In this document: positions 43,278 through 53,361 of the stretch, piece after piece
Position numbering within the stretch: the first letter of the stretch is position 1
Layout: each line of letters opens with the position of its first letter
Assembly: GCA_050737995.1 (NCBI GenBank)
Contig: JBOHYR010000141.1
Location: forward strand, 38,806 to 102,805
Direction: 5' to 3'
Source: 66-474 sp050737995
GTDB taxonomy: Bacteria; Pseudomonadota; Gammaproteobacteria; Xanthomonadales; Rhodanobacteraceae
DNA length: 64,000 bases
Translations under genes and position numbers: made by a program
Notes under the pieces: generated by a model
What the model was told of the DNA's origin: nothing
The model's database searches: none
The model's input: the letters and a program-made list of their open reading frames with translations, nothing else

Positions 43278-46200
43278 ATGAATGCCCTTCGTGCCCCTGC
43301 CGGGAGTGCCGATGCCGGCGCCGTCGCGGCGCTGGTTCGCAGCAAAGTTCCGCCTGATCAAGCGAAACTCGCGGAAGCCTTCGCAATGCTTGCGTGCAAC
43401 GAATTGAGCAGCGAGGAACTGTCCCAACGCAGTACCGAAACCTGGGCTGCACTCATTGGAGGGGTGTTCTCCTGGTTCCGTCGTCGACAGGCGGGTCAGG
43501 CTGTCGTACGTGTCTACAACCCCACCCTTGAGCGAGATGGCTGGATCTGCGCGCACTCAGTCATCGAGGCCGTCGACGATGACATGCCGTTTCTGGTCGA
43601 CACACTGGAAATGGCGATCGCCGGAGCAGGGGTGCGATTGCACCGGCTGATCCACCCGATCATCGATATTGCGCGCGATGCCAAGGGCGACCTCGCCACC
43701 ATCGGCAACCCCGACGACGGGATCGCGATGGAATCGGTGATGCACGTGGAAATCGATCGCGTCGACGACGCCACGCTGCAGAAGCTGCAGTCAGTGATCG
43801 AGGTGGGTTTTGGCGACGTGCGCGCAGCGGTCGCGGACTGGCAAGCGATGCACGACAAGATGCTTGCGATCGCCGATGCATTGCCCACGGGGAAAACCCC
43901 ACTCGATGTGGATGAAATCGCCGAAGGGCAGGCGTTCCTGCGCTGGGCCGCCGACAATCACTTCACATTCCTCGGCTACCGCGAGTACGACGTGGTGGCA
44001 GAGGGCGGCGACGAGTTGTTGAAGGCTCGCGCCGGCTCAGGTCTTGGGATCCTGCGCGACCCCGATCTCGCCACCGCACCGCGTTCCACCAAGAGCCTGA
44101 TCGCGACACGGCTGCCGCAATCGGGTTCGATGGACGCGATCATCCTGACCAAGACCAACGCGCGCTCGCGCGTGCACCGGTCGGGCTACATGGATTACAT
44201 CGGCGTGTTGCGCTTCGACGACAGCGGCAAGCCGGTCGGCGAGTCACGTTTCCTGGGCCTGTACACGTCGACCTCATACATGCGCCGGCCACAGGACGTG
44301 CCACTGGTACGCAAGAAGTTCGAATCGGCGGAGGCGCGTTCCGGGCTGCGCCCACAATCGCATTCCGGCAAGGCGTTCAGGACGATTCTGGAAACACTTC
44401 CGCGCGACGAGCTGTTGCAGGCATCGACGGATGAATTGTTCACGCTGGCGTCGGGTATATTCGAACTGAACAAACATCGTCGGGCCAAATTGTTCGTGCG
44501 TCGCGACGCCTATGGCCGCTTCTTTTCGTGCCTGGTGTTTATCCCGCGCGACCACTACAACCCGAAGGTCGGCGATCGCGTCAAGGAGATGCTGAACGAA
44601 GAACTGCATGGAACGCACGCCGACGCGACTGTGCAGATTGGTGATTCACCCTTGGCGCGCATGCACGTTTTGGTGCGCCCGCGCACGGGCGAGCAGGTCA
44701 ATCTGGATATGGCGAAGCTGGAAGCCAGGCTCGCACCGATCGTGCGCAGCTGGCATGACGAATTGCGCGATGCGCTCGTTAGCGGACTGGGCGAGGAACG
44801 CGGAGCACAACTTGCCAACCGTTGGGGCAGCGCCTTGAGTGCGAGTTATATCGAGGACGCCATGCCTGCGCGCGCGGCCGAGGATGTCGGCATCCTGACG
44901 GCGATGGCCGGCGCCGGCGAGGACATGCGGCTGGCGCTGCACGAGTCGTACCGTACGCCGGGCGAATTGCACTTCAAGGTATTCCGCGCGGGCCAAGACA
45001 TCCCGTTGTCCGATGCGTTGCCGTTGCTCGAAAACGCGGGGCTGAAGGTGGATACCGAGCAGGTTCACGTGCTGGAAGTCGGCGACAGCAAGGCGTGCCT
45101 GCAGGATTTTGTGGTACGCGCCGCGGCGCCACTCGCGTTCAATCTCGAGGATCTGCATGCGCGCTTCGAGGATACGTTCCACGCGATCTGGCATGGCCGT
45201 TCGGAGAACGATCATTTCAACGCGCTGGTGTTGCGCGCTGGTCTCGGTTGGCGCCAGATCGCCGTGTTGCGCGGTTACTGCAAGTATCAGCAACAGGTCG
45301 GCACGCCTTTCTCGCAGGCGTACATGGAGGAGACTCTCAACCGTTATCCCATGATCGCAGGACTCTTGGCCGAGTTGTTCGAGGCGAAGTTCGATCCGCG
45401 GCGCGAATCAGGGGATCCCGGGATCCACAAGAGTGCACGCGACTCGCTGAAGCGCGAGCTGCAGGCGCTGACGCCGCAAACTGTGCTCGATGCCAACCCT
45501 GATTTCATCGAGCGTGTTTCCGGATTGCTGGGCGCCTCCCGTGAGGCACAGGTCGACGGCTTCGTCAATGCCATCAAGGCGCTCTTGGTCAGCGTTTCCA
45601 GCCTCGACGATGACCGTATCCTGCGTGGTTTCATGAGCCTGATTCGCGCGACACTGCGTACCAACTATTACCAGGTGTACGACGGCAAGCCGGCCGAGTA
45701 CATCAGTTACAAGTTCGATTCGCAGCAAGTGCCGGATGCCCCAAAGCCAGTGCCATACCGCGAGATCTGGGTGTATGCGCCGCGCGTCGAGGGCATACAC
45801 CTGCGGTTCGGTCCGGTCGCGCGCGGCGGCATCCGCTGGTCGGATCGCCGCGAGGATTTCCGTACCGAGGTGCTGGGCCTGGTCAAGGCGCAGATGGTGA
45901 AGAACACCGTCATCGTGCCGGTGGGTTCCAAGGGCGGCTTCTTCGTGAAGCGGCCGCCCGCCGAGCGCGACGCCCAACTGGAAGAGGGCATTGCCTGCTA
46001 CAAGCTGTTCATGAATGGCCTGCTGGACATCACCGACAACATCGACACCGCCGCGAACAAGGTGCTGCACCCGGCCGACGTGGTGCGCCACGATGCCGAC
46101 GATCCGTACCTTGTGGTTGCGGCCGACAAGGGTACCGCGAAGTTCTCGGATATCGCGAACGGTATTTCGATCGCGCACGGATATTGGCTTGGCGACGCTT

Positions 46201-48224
46201 TCGCCTCGGGCGGTTCGGCGGGTTACGACCACAAGGAAATGGGCATCACGGCCAAGGGCGGCTGGGAATCGGTGAGACGCCACTTCCGCGCGCTGGGCCG
46301 CGACTGCCAGAGCGAGGATTTCACCTGCGTGGGCATTGGCGACATGTCCGGCGACGTATTCGGCAACGGGATGCTGCTATCGCGACACATCGGCCTGATT
46401 GCGGCGTTCGACCACCGTCACGTCTTTGTCGACCCCCATCCGGTCGCCGAAACATCGTTTGCGGAACGCGAGCGGATGTTCAACTTGCCGCGTTCGTCGT
46501 GGGAAGACTACGACAAGTCGAAGATTTCAAAAGGCGGCGGCGTGTTCCCTCGCACGCTGAAAGCGATCGCGATCACGCCCGAGATGCGTACCGCGCTGGG
46601 CATCGCCGATGGCGTGGAGTCGTTGCCGCCGATCGAGTTGATCAGCGCGATCCTCAAGGCGCCGGTCGATCTCCTCTGGAATGGCGGCATCGGCACCTAT
46701 GTCAAGGCGACTTCGGAGAGCAACGCCGATGTCGGCGACCGCGCCAACAACGGGTTGCGGATCGATGGCACAGAGTTGCGATGCAAGATCGTGGGCGAGG
46801 GCGGCAACCTTGGGTTCACCCAAAGGGGCCGGATCGAGGCCGCGCACAAGGGCGTGATCCTCAACACCGACTTCATCGACAACTCGGCGGGCGTCGATAC
46901 ATCGGATCACGAAGTCAATATCAAGATCCTCCTGAACGATGCGGTGCAGCGCGAGGAAATGGATGAAGCGGCCCGCAACGATCTGCTGCACTCGATGACC
47001 GACGAAGTCGAACGCCTGGTACTGCGCGACAATTACCGCCAGAACGTGGCGATCAGCCTGATGGAACACATGTCGGTCGGGCGGATTGGTTCCAAGGCGC
47101 ATTTCATAAGGACGCTGGAGTCGCGCGGCCAGCTCGATCGCCAGATCGAATCGCTGCCGTCCGATGCGGAACTCACCGAGCGCCGTACGCATCACCGGGG
47201 TCTGGTGCGGCCCGAACTGGCGGTGCTGCTGTCGTATTCCAAGATCGTGCTGTATCAGGAACTGCTCGATTCGGACGTGCCGGAAGACCCGTTCCTCTCG
47301 CACGAACTCGTGCGCTATTTCCCCAAACCGCTGCACGGGAAATACGCCGCGCACATGCAACGGCACCGACTGAAGCGCGAAATCATCGCCACTGCGGTCA
47401 CCAACTCCATCGTCAACCGCATGGGCGCGACATTCGTCCTGCGCACGCAGGAAGACACGGGACAGACCGCCGCTGCCGTGGTCAAGGCCTATAACGCGGC
47501 TCGCCAGATCCTGCATGCGCGCGAATTGTGGTCAGGCATCGACGCGCTGGACGGCAAGGTCAGTGAAACCGCGCAAATCGACGCTCTGATGAAAGTGTGG
47601 TCGCTATTGCGCCACATTTCCCGGTGGTTGCTCAACCTTCCGGGGATGCAACTCGACATAACCGATCTTGTACATCGCTACCAGCCCGGGATGAACAAGC
47701 TTCGTGCGGCGCTGCCGACCACGCTGACCGAGACCGGTCGCGCGTCCTGGGGCGTGGATCTCGAAAAATGGCAAGGATTCGGCTTCCCCTCCGAACTCGC
47801 GCACAATCTGGCGACGATTCCGACGCTGGAGGTGGCGATGGATATCATCGAAACGTCGCTTGAATCCAGTCGGCCTGTCGAGCATGTCGCGCGGGTGTTT
47901 TTCGATCTCGGCGAGGCGCTCGACATCGAGTGGCTGCGCACCCAGATCGAGAAGTTGGCAGTCGAGAGCCGCTGGCACGCGCAGGCCCGTGGCGCATTGC
48001 GCGACGAACTGGCGGTGCAACAGCGCGCGATGGTGAGCCAGATTCTGGCGTCCGAACAGGGTCGCGAGGGCGCAGACGGCGCGGTCTCAGCGTGGCTGGA
48101 ACGCGACGATCCGCAGTTGCAGTTCACCCGCGGGATGCTGGATGAAATACGTAGCGTCGACGTCGATTACCCAATCGCATCGGTGGCGTTGCGACGGCTG
48201 GCTCAGATAGCACAGTCGGGGTGA
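43278..48224 (+). CDS. NAD-dependent glutamate dehydrogenase, large (GDH180-type)
   Basis: The 1,648-residue enzyme interconverts glutamate and 2-oxoglutarate plus ammonia with NAD; this large class acts mainly in glutamate breakdown and is allosterically controlled. The N-terminal third holds ACT-like regulatory regions (VDTLEMAIAGAGVRLHRLIH), the core starts near 790 (FDSQQVPDAPKPVPYREIWV, GPVARGGIRWSDRREDFRTE, VKNTVIVPVGSKGGFFVK) and the Rossmann part includes GIGDMSGDVFGNGMLLS. The frame is open 120 bases upstream; the ATG at 43278 was chosen because the adaptor promoter region and no conserved residues lie before it. Confidence 0.96.
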   Translation: MNALRAPAGSADAGAVAALVRSKVPPDQAKLAEAFAMLACNELSSEELSQRSTETWAALIGGVFSWFRRRQAGQAVVRVYNPTLERDGWICAHSVIEAVDDDMPFLVDTLEMAIAGAGVRLHRLIHPIIDIARDAKGDLATIGNPDDGIAMESVMHVEIDRVDDATLQKLQSVIEVGFGDVRAAVADWQAMHDKMLAIADALPTGKTPLDVDEIAEGQAFLRWAADNHFTFLGYREYDVVAEGGDELLKARAGSGLGILRDPDLATAPRSTKSLIATRLPQSGSMDAIILTKTNARSRVHRSGYMDYIGVLRFDDSGKPVGESRFLGLYTSTSYMRRPQDVPLVRKKFESAEARSGLRPQSHSGKAFRTILETLPRDELLQASTDELFTLASGIFELNKHRRAKLFVRRDAYGRFFSCLVFIPRDHYNPKVGDRVKEMLNEELHGTHADATVQIGDSPLARMHVLVRPRTGEQVNLDMAKLEARLAPIVRSWHDELRDALVSGLGEERGAQLANRWGSALSASYIEDAMPARAAEDVGILTAMAGAGEDMRLALHESYRTPGELHFKVFRAGQDIPLSDALPLLENAGLKVDTEQVHVLEVGDSKACLQDFVVRAAAPLAFNLEDLHARFEDTFHAIWHGRSENDHFNALVLRAGLGWRQIAVLRGYCKYQQQVGTPFSQAYMEETLNRYPMIAGLLAELFEAKFDPRRESGDPGIHKSARDSLKRELQALTPQTVLDANPDFIERVSGLLGASREAQVDGFVNAIKALLVSVSSLDDDRILRGFMSLIRATLRTNYYQVYDGKPAEYISYKFDSQQVPDAPKPVPYREIWVYAPRVEGIHLRFGPVARGGIRWSDRREDFRTEVLGLVKAQMVKNTVIVPVGSKGGFFVKRPPAERDAQLEEGIACYKLFMNGLLDITDNIDTAANKVLHPADVVRHDADDPYLVVAADKGTAKFSDIANGISIAHGYWLGDAFASGGSAGYDHKEMGITAKGGWESVRRHFRALGRDCQSEDFTCVGIGDMSGDVFGNGMLLSRHIGLIAAFDHRHVFVDPHPVAETSFAERERMFNLPRSSWEDYDKSKISKGGGVFPRTLKAIAITPEMRTALGIADGVESLPPIELISAILKAPVDLLWNGGIGTYVKATSESNADVGDRANNGLRIDGTELRCKIVGEGGNLGFTQRGRIEAAHKGVILNTDFIDNSAGVDTSDHEVNIKILLNDAVQREEMDEAARNDLLHSMTDEVERLVLRDNYRQNVAISLMEHMSVGRIGSKAHFIRTLESRGQLDRQIESLPSDAELTERRTHHRGLVRPELAVLLSYSKIVLYQELLDSDVPEDPFLSHELVRYFPKPLHGKYAAHMQRHRLKREIIATAVTNSIVNRMGATFVLRTQEDTGQTAAAVVKAYNAARQILHARELWSGIDALDGKVSETAQIDALMKVWSLLRHISRWLLNLPGMQLDITDLVHRYQPGMNKLRAALPTTLTETGRASWGVDLEKWQGFGFPSELAHNLATIPTLEVAMDIIETSLESSRPVEHVARVFFDLGEALDIEWLRTQIEKLAVESRWHAQARGALRDELAVQQRAMVSQILASEQGREGADGAVSAWLERDDPQLQFTRGMLDEIRSVDVDYPIASVALRRLAQIAQSG

Positions 48225-48386
48225 TGACGAGTCCTCCGATGGTCGCGTGTCAACCCCTTCCGGCAAGAAGGAGGTTGCGGCGAAGTGGCAAGGCGGCATG
48301 CTGCGTAGTCCGGCTACCGAACCGGCACGACCCTGTAGTTGCGATCCACGTTGCCCCCATCCCTTCGTTCAGGGCAAACTGACGCA

Positions 48387-49178
48387 ATGGCCACTGCCCA
48401 TCGCCCGGTTGCCGCCAAGCCACGACTTGCCTTCGTCGCATCCGGATCCGACAAGGCACGTGCGGCTTGCGGTGTGCTCGAAGATCGCTACGGTGCGGTG
48501 CCTGCGGAAGACGCCGACGTCGTCGTGGCGCTAGGCGGTGACGGTTTCATGCTGCGCACCCTGCACGCAGGGCTCGATCGCGGCTTGCCGGTGTACGGGA
48601 TGAAACTGGGACGAGTCGGCTTTCTGATGAATCGCTATCGGCCCGAGGAACTTCCGTCACGCATAGCTGCGGGTCATCCTGCGGTACTCCATCCATTGGA
48701 AATGCGCGTTACGTGTGCCGACGGCAGCGAAGTTGCCGCGCTCGCGTTTAACGAGATTTCATTGCTGAGGCAGACCAACCAGGCCGCGCACATCGGGGTC
48801 TCGTTGAACGGCGAAGTGAAACTGCCCAACCTGGTTTGCGACGGATTGCTGGTTTCCACGCCGGCAGGTTCCACCGCCTACAACCTCTCGGCGCACGGCC
48901 CGATTCTTCCCCTTGACGCCAACGTGCTTGCGCTGACCCCAATCAGCCCGTTCCGCCCTCGCCGCTGGCGCGGGGCGCTGTTGCCTGTCGCCACCCGGGT
49001 CGGATTGCGTGTCCTGGAGCCGAAGCACCGCCCCGTCAGCGCTACCGCCGACTTCCATGAAGTGCGTGACGCCGTCGAAATCCATGTGCGCGAAGCCCAC
49101 GAGCGCACCATCACGCTGCTGTTCGACCCCGAGCGCAGTCTGGCGCAGCGCATCCTCGATGAACAGTTTGAGCCGTAG
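48387..49178 (+). CDS. nadK: NAD kinase
   Basis: The 263-residue enzyme phosphorylates NAD to NADP. The diacylglycerol-kinase-like fold shows GGDG (50-53), the KLGRVGFLMNRY block, AFNEISLLRQ and TPAGSTAYNLSAHGPILPLD. It is short, lacking the long N-terminus of eukaryotic forms. An ATG at 48339 would add 16 non-conserved residues. It follows the glutamate dehydrogenase gene, both using NAD(P), and converges on fimX. Confidence 0.95.
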   Translation: MATAHRPVAAKPRLAFVASGSDKARAACGVLEDRYGAVPAEDADVVVALGGDGFMLRTLHAGLDRGLPVYGMKLGRVGFLMNRYRPEELPSRIAAGHPAVLHPLEMRVTCADGSEVAALAFNEISLLRQTNQAAHIGVSLNGEVKLPNLVCDGLLVSTPAGSTAYNLSAHGPILPLDANVLALTPISPFRPRRWRGALLPVATRVGLRVLEPKHRPVSATADFHEVRDAVEIHVREAHERTITLLFDPERSLAQRILDEQFEP

Positions 49179-49204
49179 GGTTATCGAGTCCCGCGCCTCA
49201 CGCC

Positions 49205-51274
49205 TTACGACACGTAACGCATCTCGGGCGTCGGCGAGGCCAGGAAGTTGCCTTGTGCAAAATGGACACCTGCAGAGAACAGGGTCGGCATGCTGGAAGC
49301 TTCCTCTACCCATTCGACGACGGTGCGCTTGCCCGCTGCGTGGGCCTGCGAGCACAACTCGCGCACTTTGAGTTCGTTCTCCGAGTGATGGGCGAGGTCG
49401 GCGGTGAGTGCCCGGTCGAGCTTCAAATAGTCGGCGTCGATGTGCTTCAGGGCCTGGAACGAGTTGAGGCCAGAGCCGAATTGCTCCAGCTCGAACGCGC
49501 CGCCGCTCTTGCGCCAGCGCTCGACGAAATCATGTGCCTGTTTGAGGCAGGTCATGACCTTGGCCTCGGGAACCTCGAAGACGAGTTGCGAGGCCTTGAC
49601 ACCGGCGGCTGCGAGTTTTCCGTCGACCCATCCGGCAAGGGTTTCATCGTGCAGAGTCAGCGTCGAGAGCTTGACGAACAGTATCTTCGGAACAGGATTC
49701 TCCGCGAATTTTCCGAGTGCCTTGATCGCATGCTCGATGACCCAGCGGTCGATGGCCAGCATACGATCGTTGCGCTCGGCGATTGGAAGAAAATGCGCGG
49801 GCATGACTTCCTCGGTCGGGCCGCGCATTCGGAGCAATACTTCAAAAAACTCGCCTTCTTCGCCTTGCAAGCTCACGATCGGCTGGTAGTACAGGGTGAA
49901 ACCGCCCTGTTCGAGAGCAGCATCGATCATGTCCAGCCATTGCTGCTCACGGGCGACCTCGGCCTTGTCGGCGGCAGCGGGGTCGTGGATATCGATGCGG
50001 TTGCCGCCTTGGCCCGATGCTGCACGCAACGCATCATCGGCGAGCGATAGCAATACTTGGGATTTGGCGTTCTTCTCGCCGAGCAGGCTGCCGCCGATGC
50101 TGATGGTAAGACTGGTAGAGCGGCCTCCCGCTTCGATGATCGCGGCCTCGACACTTGTCCGCAGTGACTCCGCGATCTGATGCACCTCGGCTTGCGTGTG
50201 ATCGGACAACAGAATGCCGAACGAGTGGTCCCCGATCCGGCCGGCGCAATCAGACTCGCGGAGACGCTGTTTGATCGTTTCGGCCAGTTGGCGGAGTACG
50301 TCATCAGCGCCCGCCAGTCCTACCTTGTCGATTACCGCTCTGTAGTTGTCGGGCTCGAGAAGCAGTAGCGCCTGATCCGTCGCGCCATCGATCGCTCTGG
50401 CGACAGCCTTGTCGAGCAGTTCCAGGAAGTGTGCACGGTTGTACAGGCCGGTCAGTTGGTCCTGCGTCTTGAGTCGGCGCAGTTCCTCCTCCGTTGCGGT
50501 ATTGGAAGCCGGAAGCCTGAACACAATCTGCTGACATGGCTCGCCTTCGTAGGTCGCAGGTGCGAACTCCATTACCGCATCGAAGGTGCTGCCGTCTTCG
50601 CGTTTGGCGGTCAGGTCGAGTTTCGGCGGCGGCTTTTCCCCACGTGCGAGGCGCTTCAGCAAGTCCTTGAAGTCGGCGGTATGCTGGGGAGCGACCAAGT
50701 CGAGGATGGTCAACCCTTCTACATCCTCAAAGCTCTTGAAACCGAACATCTCGAGGTACGCGTTGTTGGCGCGAACGTGGGTGCCTTCATGGATGTACGC
50801 GATCGGGTCGCGCGAAGAATCGAGCAACGAATTGCAGCGCCGCTCGGATTCGCGCAAAGCCGCCTCAAGCTTGCGCACGTTACGCCGGGTGTTGAGCGCT
50901 TCGAGTTCGCGGCGCACCACCGCCTGCAGTTGATCGTGGCGGTTCCGCAGGGCGATGCCGCGGATGCTGCCGTGCGCGAGGATCGTGGCGACCGTGTCGT
51001 CGGTAAGGCGGTCAGTGAGGGCCAGCAGCGCGATATCCTTGGCGGTGGCATCGAGCGCGCGCGCGATGACCGCGATCGAGATTTCCTTGCATGCGGGATT
51101 GGCAAGCACCAAGTCCGGCGTAAACGACTCGAGGCTCGCCGCCAGTTCCTCTTCTGTCGAAATGCGCTGGGGACGCAGCGCAATTCCACTGTTGCGCAGC
51201 ACGCTGATGATCTGTTCCGCGTCCTCGGCCTGGTCTTCGGCGATGATCAGCTTGGTAATGGGTTCGGGCAACAT
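49205..51274 (-). CDS. fimX: FimX, c-di-GMP-binding type IV pilus regulator
   Basis: The 689-residue protein has an N-terminal REC-like domain (1-125), a PAS domain (about 140-255), a GGDEF-like domain (275-415) and an EAL-like domain (435-689). The GGDEF site reads IGDHSF and the EAL motif reads EVL (EFFEVLLRMRG), so neither cyclase nor phosphodiesterase residues are intact. This is the known FimX pattern: the EAL domain binds c-di-GMP and signals through PilZ and the PilB ATPase for pilus extension and twitching. The long frame upstream is not used; the ATG at 51274 starts conserved sequence. It lies 180 bases downstream of epmB. Confidence 0.93.
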   Translation of the reverse strand: MLPEPITKLIIAEDQAEDAEQIISVLRNSGIALRPQRISTEEELAASLESFTPDLVLANPACKEISIAVIARALDATAKDIALLALTDRLTDDTVATILAHGSIRGIALRNRHDQLQAVVRRELEALNTRRNVRKLEAALRESERRCNSLLDSSRDPIAYIHEGTHVRANNAYLEMFGFKSFEDVEGLTILDLVAPQHTADFKDLLKRLARGEKPPPKLDLTAKREDGSTFDAVMEFAPATYEGEPCQQIVFRLPASNTATEEELRRLKTQDQLTGLYNRAHFLELLDKAVARAIDGATDQALLLLEPDNYRAVIDKVGLAGADDVLRQLAETIKQRLRESDCAGRIGDHSFGILLSDHTQAEVHQIAESLRTSVEAAIIEAGGRSTSLTISIGGSLLGEKNAKSQVLLSLADDALRAASGQGGNRIDIHDPAAADKAEVAREQQWLDMIDAALEQGGFTLYYQPIVSLQGEEGEFFEVLLRMRGPTEEVMPAHFLPIAERNDRMLAIDRWVIEHAIKALGKFAENPVPKILFVKLSTLTLHDETLAGWVDGKLAAAGVKASQLVFEVPEAKVMTCLKQAHDFVERWRKSGGAFELEQFGSGLNSFQALKHIDADYLKLDRALTADLAHHSENELKVRELCSQAHAAGKRTVVEWVEEASSMPTLFSAGVHFAQGNFLASPTPEMRYVS

Positions 51275-51454
51275 GAACGGCCTTTGGCAAGAATATCTGG
51301 TCAAGCTGTTGCGTTTGGCGCCCAAGTGGTTCCAGTGCCGGGCTCGCCTCGGTCCGTGTCGACCTGCATGAAATCCCAAGCCAAGTCGTCACGCTTTCAT
51401 CTTAGCGGACGTCGCTTTTTACCCTATCGGGGATCATAGCGCCAGCGTGCCTCA

Positions 51455-52465
51455 TCACAGCAAGTGTTTGGCATTTTCGCCAGGCACCTCGCGCACCAAC
51501 CGTGGCACCAGGTACCCGGGTAGGCGCGCACGCAATGTACCCGCCAGTTCCCGGGCGCATGCATCGGTGATCTCGAAGTGGGCCGTGCCGCGCACGCGAT
51601 CGAGCTGGTGCAGGTAGTAAGGCAGCACTCCGAGTGCGAATAGCCGCTCGGAAAGTTCAACCAGTGTGTCGGCATTGTCGTTGACGCCGCGCAGCAGCAC
51701 GGACTGGTTGAGCAGGGTCACGCCGGCCTCGCGCAGGCGCCCGCAGGCCGCACCGACGCTGGCGTCCAGTTCGTTTGGATGGTTCGCGTGTAGCACCACC
51801 ACGCGCTGCAGTGGCAGTCCCCGCAGCCATGCGCAGAAGCCCTCATCGATGCGCTCGGGCAGCACCACCGGCAGCCTCGAATGGATGCGCAGGCGGGTCA
51901 CATGTGGCAGTCCGCGCAGGGTATCGGTAAAAATTGTCAATTTTTGTGTCGAAAGCACCAGCGGGTCGCCACCGGACAAAATCACTTCGCTGATCGAAGT
52001 GTCGCCGGCGAGGCAGGCGACCGCTTCATGCCATGCGTGCGCGGCTGCCAGCTCCTCGGCATATGGGAAGTGGCGCCGGAAGCAATAACGGCAGTTGACC
52101 GCGCAGGAACCCGCGGCAATCAGAAGGGCACGCCCCTCGTATTTGTGCAAGACGCCATGTTCCTTCGCCGCAGCGAGGTCCCCGACAGCATCCTCAATGA
52201 AACCAGGTGCGTCGTCGCACTCGGCGAGTTGCGGCAACACCTGCCGCAGCAAGGGGTCGTCCGGGTCGCCATGCCGCATGCGCGCCACGAACCCGCGCGG
52301 CACCTTCAATGCGAAACCGGCATCGTTGGCTGGCAGGCGACCGGCAAGGTACGACAGGCCCATCAATGCGAGCAATTCGTGGGAGTCGGTGATAGCGTCG
52401 CGCAACGATTGGCGCCAGTCCGGCAAAGGATTCGGCTGCGTGGTCTGGCTGGTTGCGGTTATCAT
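51455..52465 (-). CDS. epmB: EF-P beta-lysylation protein (lysine 2,3-aminomutase-like radical SAM enzyme)
   Basis: The 336-residue protein has the radical-SAM cluster motif C121-AVN-C125-RY-C128 and the LAM-family segments EVILSGGDPLVLS and HANHPNELD. Lys333 in the C-terminal PGENAKHLL is the probable PLP lysine. EpmB isomerises alpha-lysine to beta-lysine for attachment to EF-P by EpmA. It is divergent from efp with about 110 bases between starts, a strong functional link. The start at 52465 replaces a longer frame without conserved residues. Confidence 0.96.
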   Translation of the reverse strand: MITATSQTTQPNPLPDWRQSLRDAITDSHELLALMGLSYLAGRLPANDAGFALKVPRGFVARMRHGDPDDPLLRQVLPQLAECDDAPGFIEDAVGDLAAAKEHGVLHKYEGRALLIAAGSCAVNCRYCFRRHFPYAEELAAAHAWHEAVACLAGDTSISEVILSGGDPLVLSTQKLTIFTDTLRGLPHVTRLRIHSRLPVVLPERIDEGFCAWLRGLPLQRVVVLHANHPNELDASVGAACGRLREAGVTLLNQSVLLRGVNDNADTLVELSERLFALGVLPYYLHQLDRVRGTAHFEITDACARELAGTLRARLPGYLVPRLVREVPGENAKHLL

Positions 52466-52575
52466 GGTGGGCCTGTCGCCGAGCCGCGTGCCCGGCAAAC
52501 CAACCATTGTAGGTCAACCTCCGGATCAAGGTCAGATTGTCTCCGGCGGCGACCCGTACCCACGGAGCAAGCAGC

Positions 52576-53142
52576 ATGTCCAGCTATGGTCTCAACGACG
52601 TCAAAAACGGCCTGAAGATCATCGTCGACGGCGATCCCTATGTGATCGTCGGCGCGGATTTCATCAAACCCGGCAAGGGCCAGGCGTTTACCCGCATCAA
52701 GATCCGCAACCTCAAGAACGGACGTGTCACCGAGAAAACGCTGAAGTCGACCGATGCAGTCGAAGGCGCCGACGTGATCGACACCGACATGCAGTACCTC
52801 TACAACGACGGCGAATTCTGGCACTTCATGGATCCGGGCAGCTTCGAACAGCACACCGCCGACAAGAATGCCGTGGGTGAAGCCGCGCAGTGGCTGAAGG
52901 GCGAGGAGGAGTGCATCGTCACGCTGTGGAACGGCACGCCACTATCGGTGGTGCCGCCCAATTTCGTGGAACTGAAAATCGTCGAGACCGATCCCGGCCT
53001 GCGCGGCGACACCTCCGGCGGCGGCGGCAAGCCAGCGAAACTCGAGACCGGCGCCACTGTGCGCGTGCCGTTGTTCGTCAATCAGGATGAGTTCATCAAG
53101 GTCGATACCCGCACCGGCGAATACGTCAGCAGGGTGAAATGA
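52576..53142 (+). CDS. efp: Translation elongation factor P
   Basis: The 188-residue protein relieves ribosome stalling at polyproline. It has three beta-barrel domains, and the modification loop is DFIKPGKGQAF with Lys34, the site that EpmA/EpmB beta-lysylate. The C-terminal domain contains RGDTSGGGGKPAKLETGATV, typical of EF-P. The ATG at 52576 is chosen over 52537 because MSSYGLNDVKNGLKI is the family start. EpmA is not in the window. Confidence 0.97.
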   Translation: MSSYGLNDVKNGLKIIVDGDPYVIVGADFIKPGKGQAFTRIKIRNLKNGRVTEKTLKSTDAVEGADVIDTDMQYLYNDGEFWHFMDPGSFEQHTADKNAVGEAAQWLKGEEECIVTLWNGTPLSVVPPNFVELKIVETDPGLRGDTSGGGGKPAKLETGATVRVPLFVNQDEFIKVDTRTGEYVSRVK

Positions 53143-53361
53143 ACTAGTGGTCGCGATCCAGGCTCCATTTAGAACACCGAGTGACCTGGGCGAGGCTTGC
53201 TGTCACCGGCGCCCGCAGAGCAATGGCATGGGTGCTGGGCAGGCACTTCGGTTACGAGATGTTGGGGGTTGCGGTCAGGGGAGCGGTCGGGGGCTGGTTA
53301 CTCCCTTTACCGCTCTATACAGCGCAGCGACGAGCAGTCCGATTGTACGGTACGTGATCGA

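Noticed and set aside
46527..47516. A 329-codon antisense frame in the glutamate dehydrogenase gene
   Set aside because: Shadow of the codon-biased sense gene; no start signal or domain.
53223..53357. A 44-codon open frame upstream of mtaD (hydrophobic centre GGWLLPLPLY)
   Set aside because: No ribosome site, codon use unlike neighbours and no family match; it lies in the probable promoter region of mtaD.
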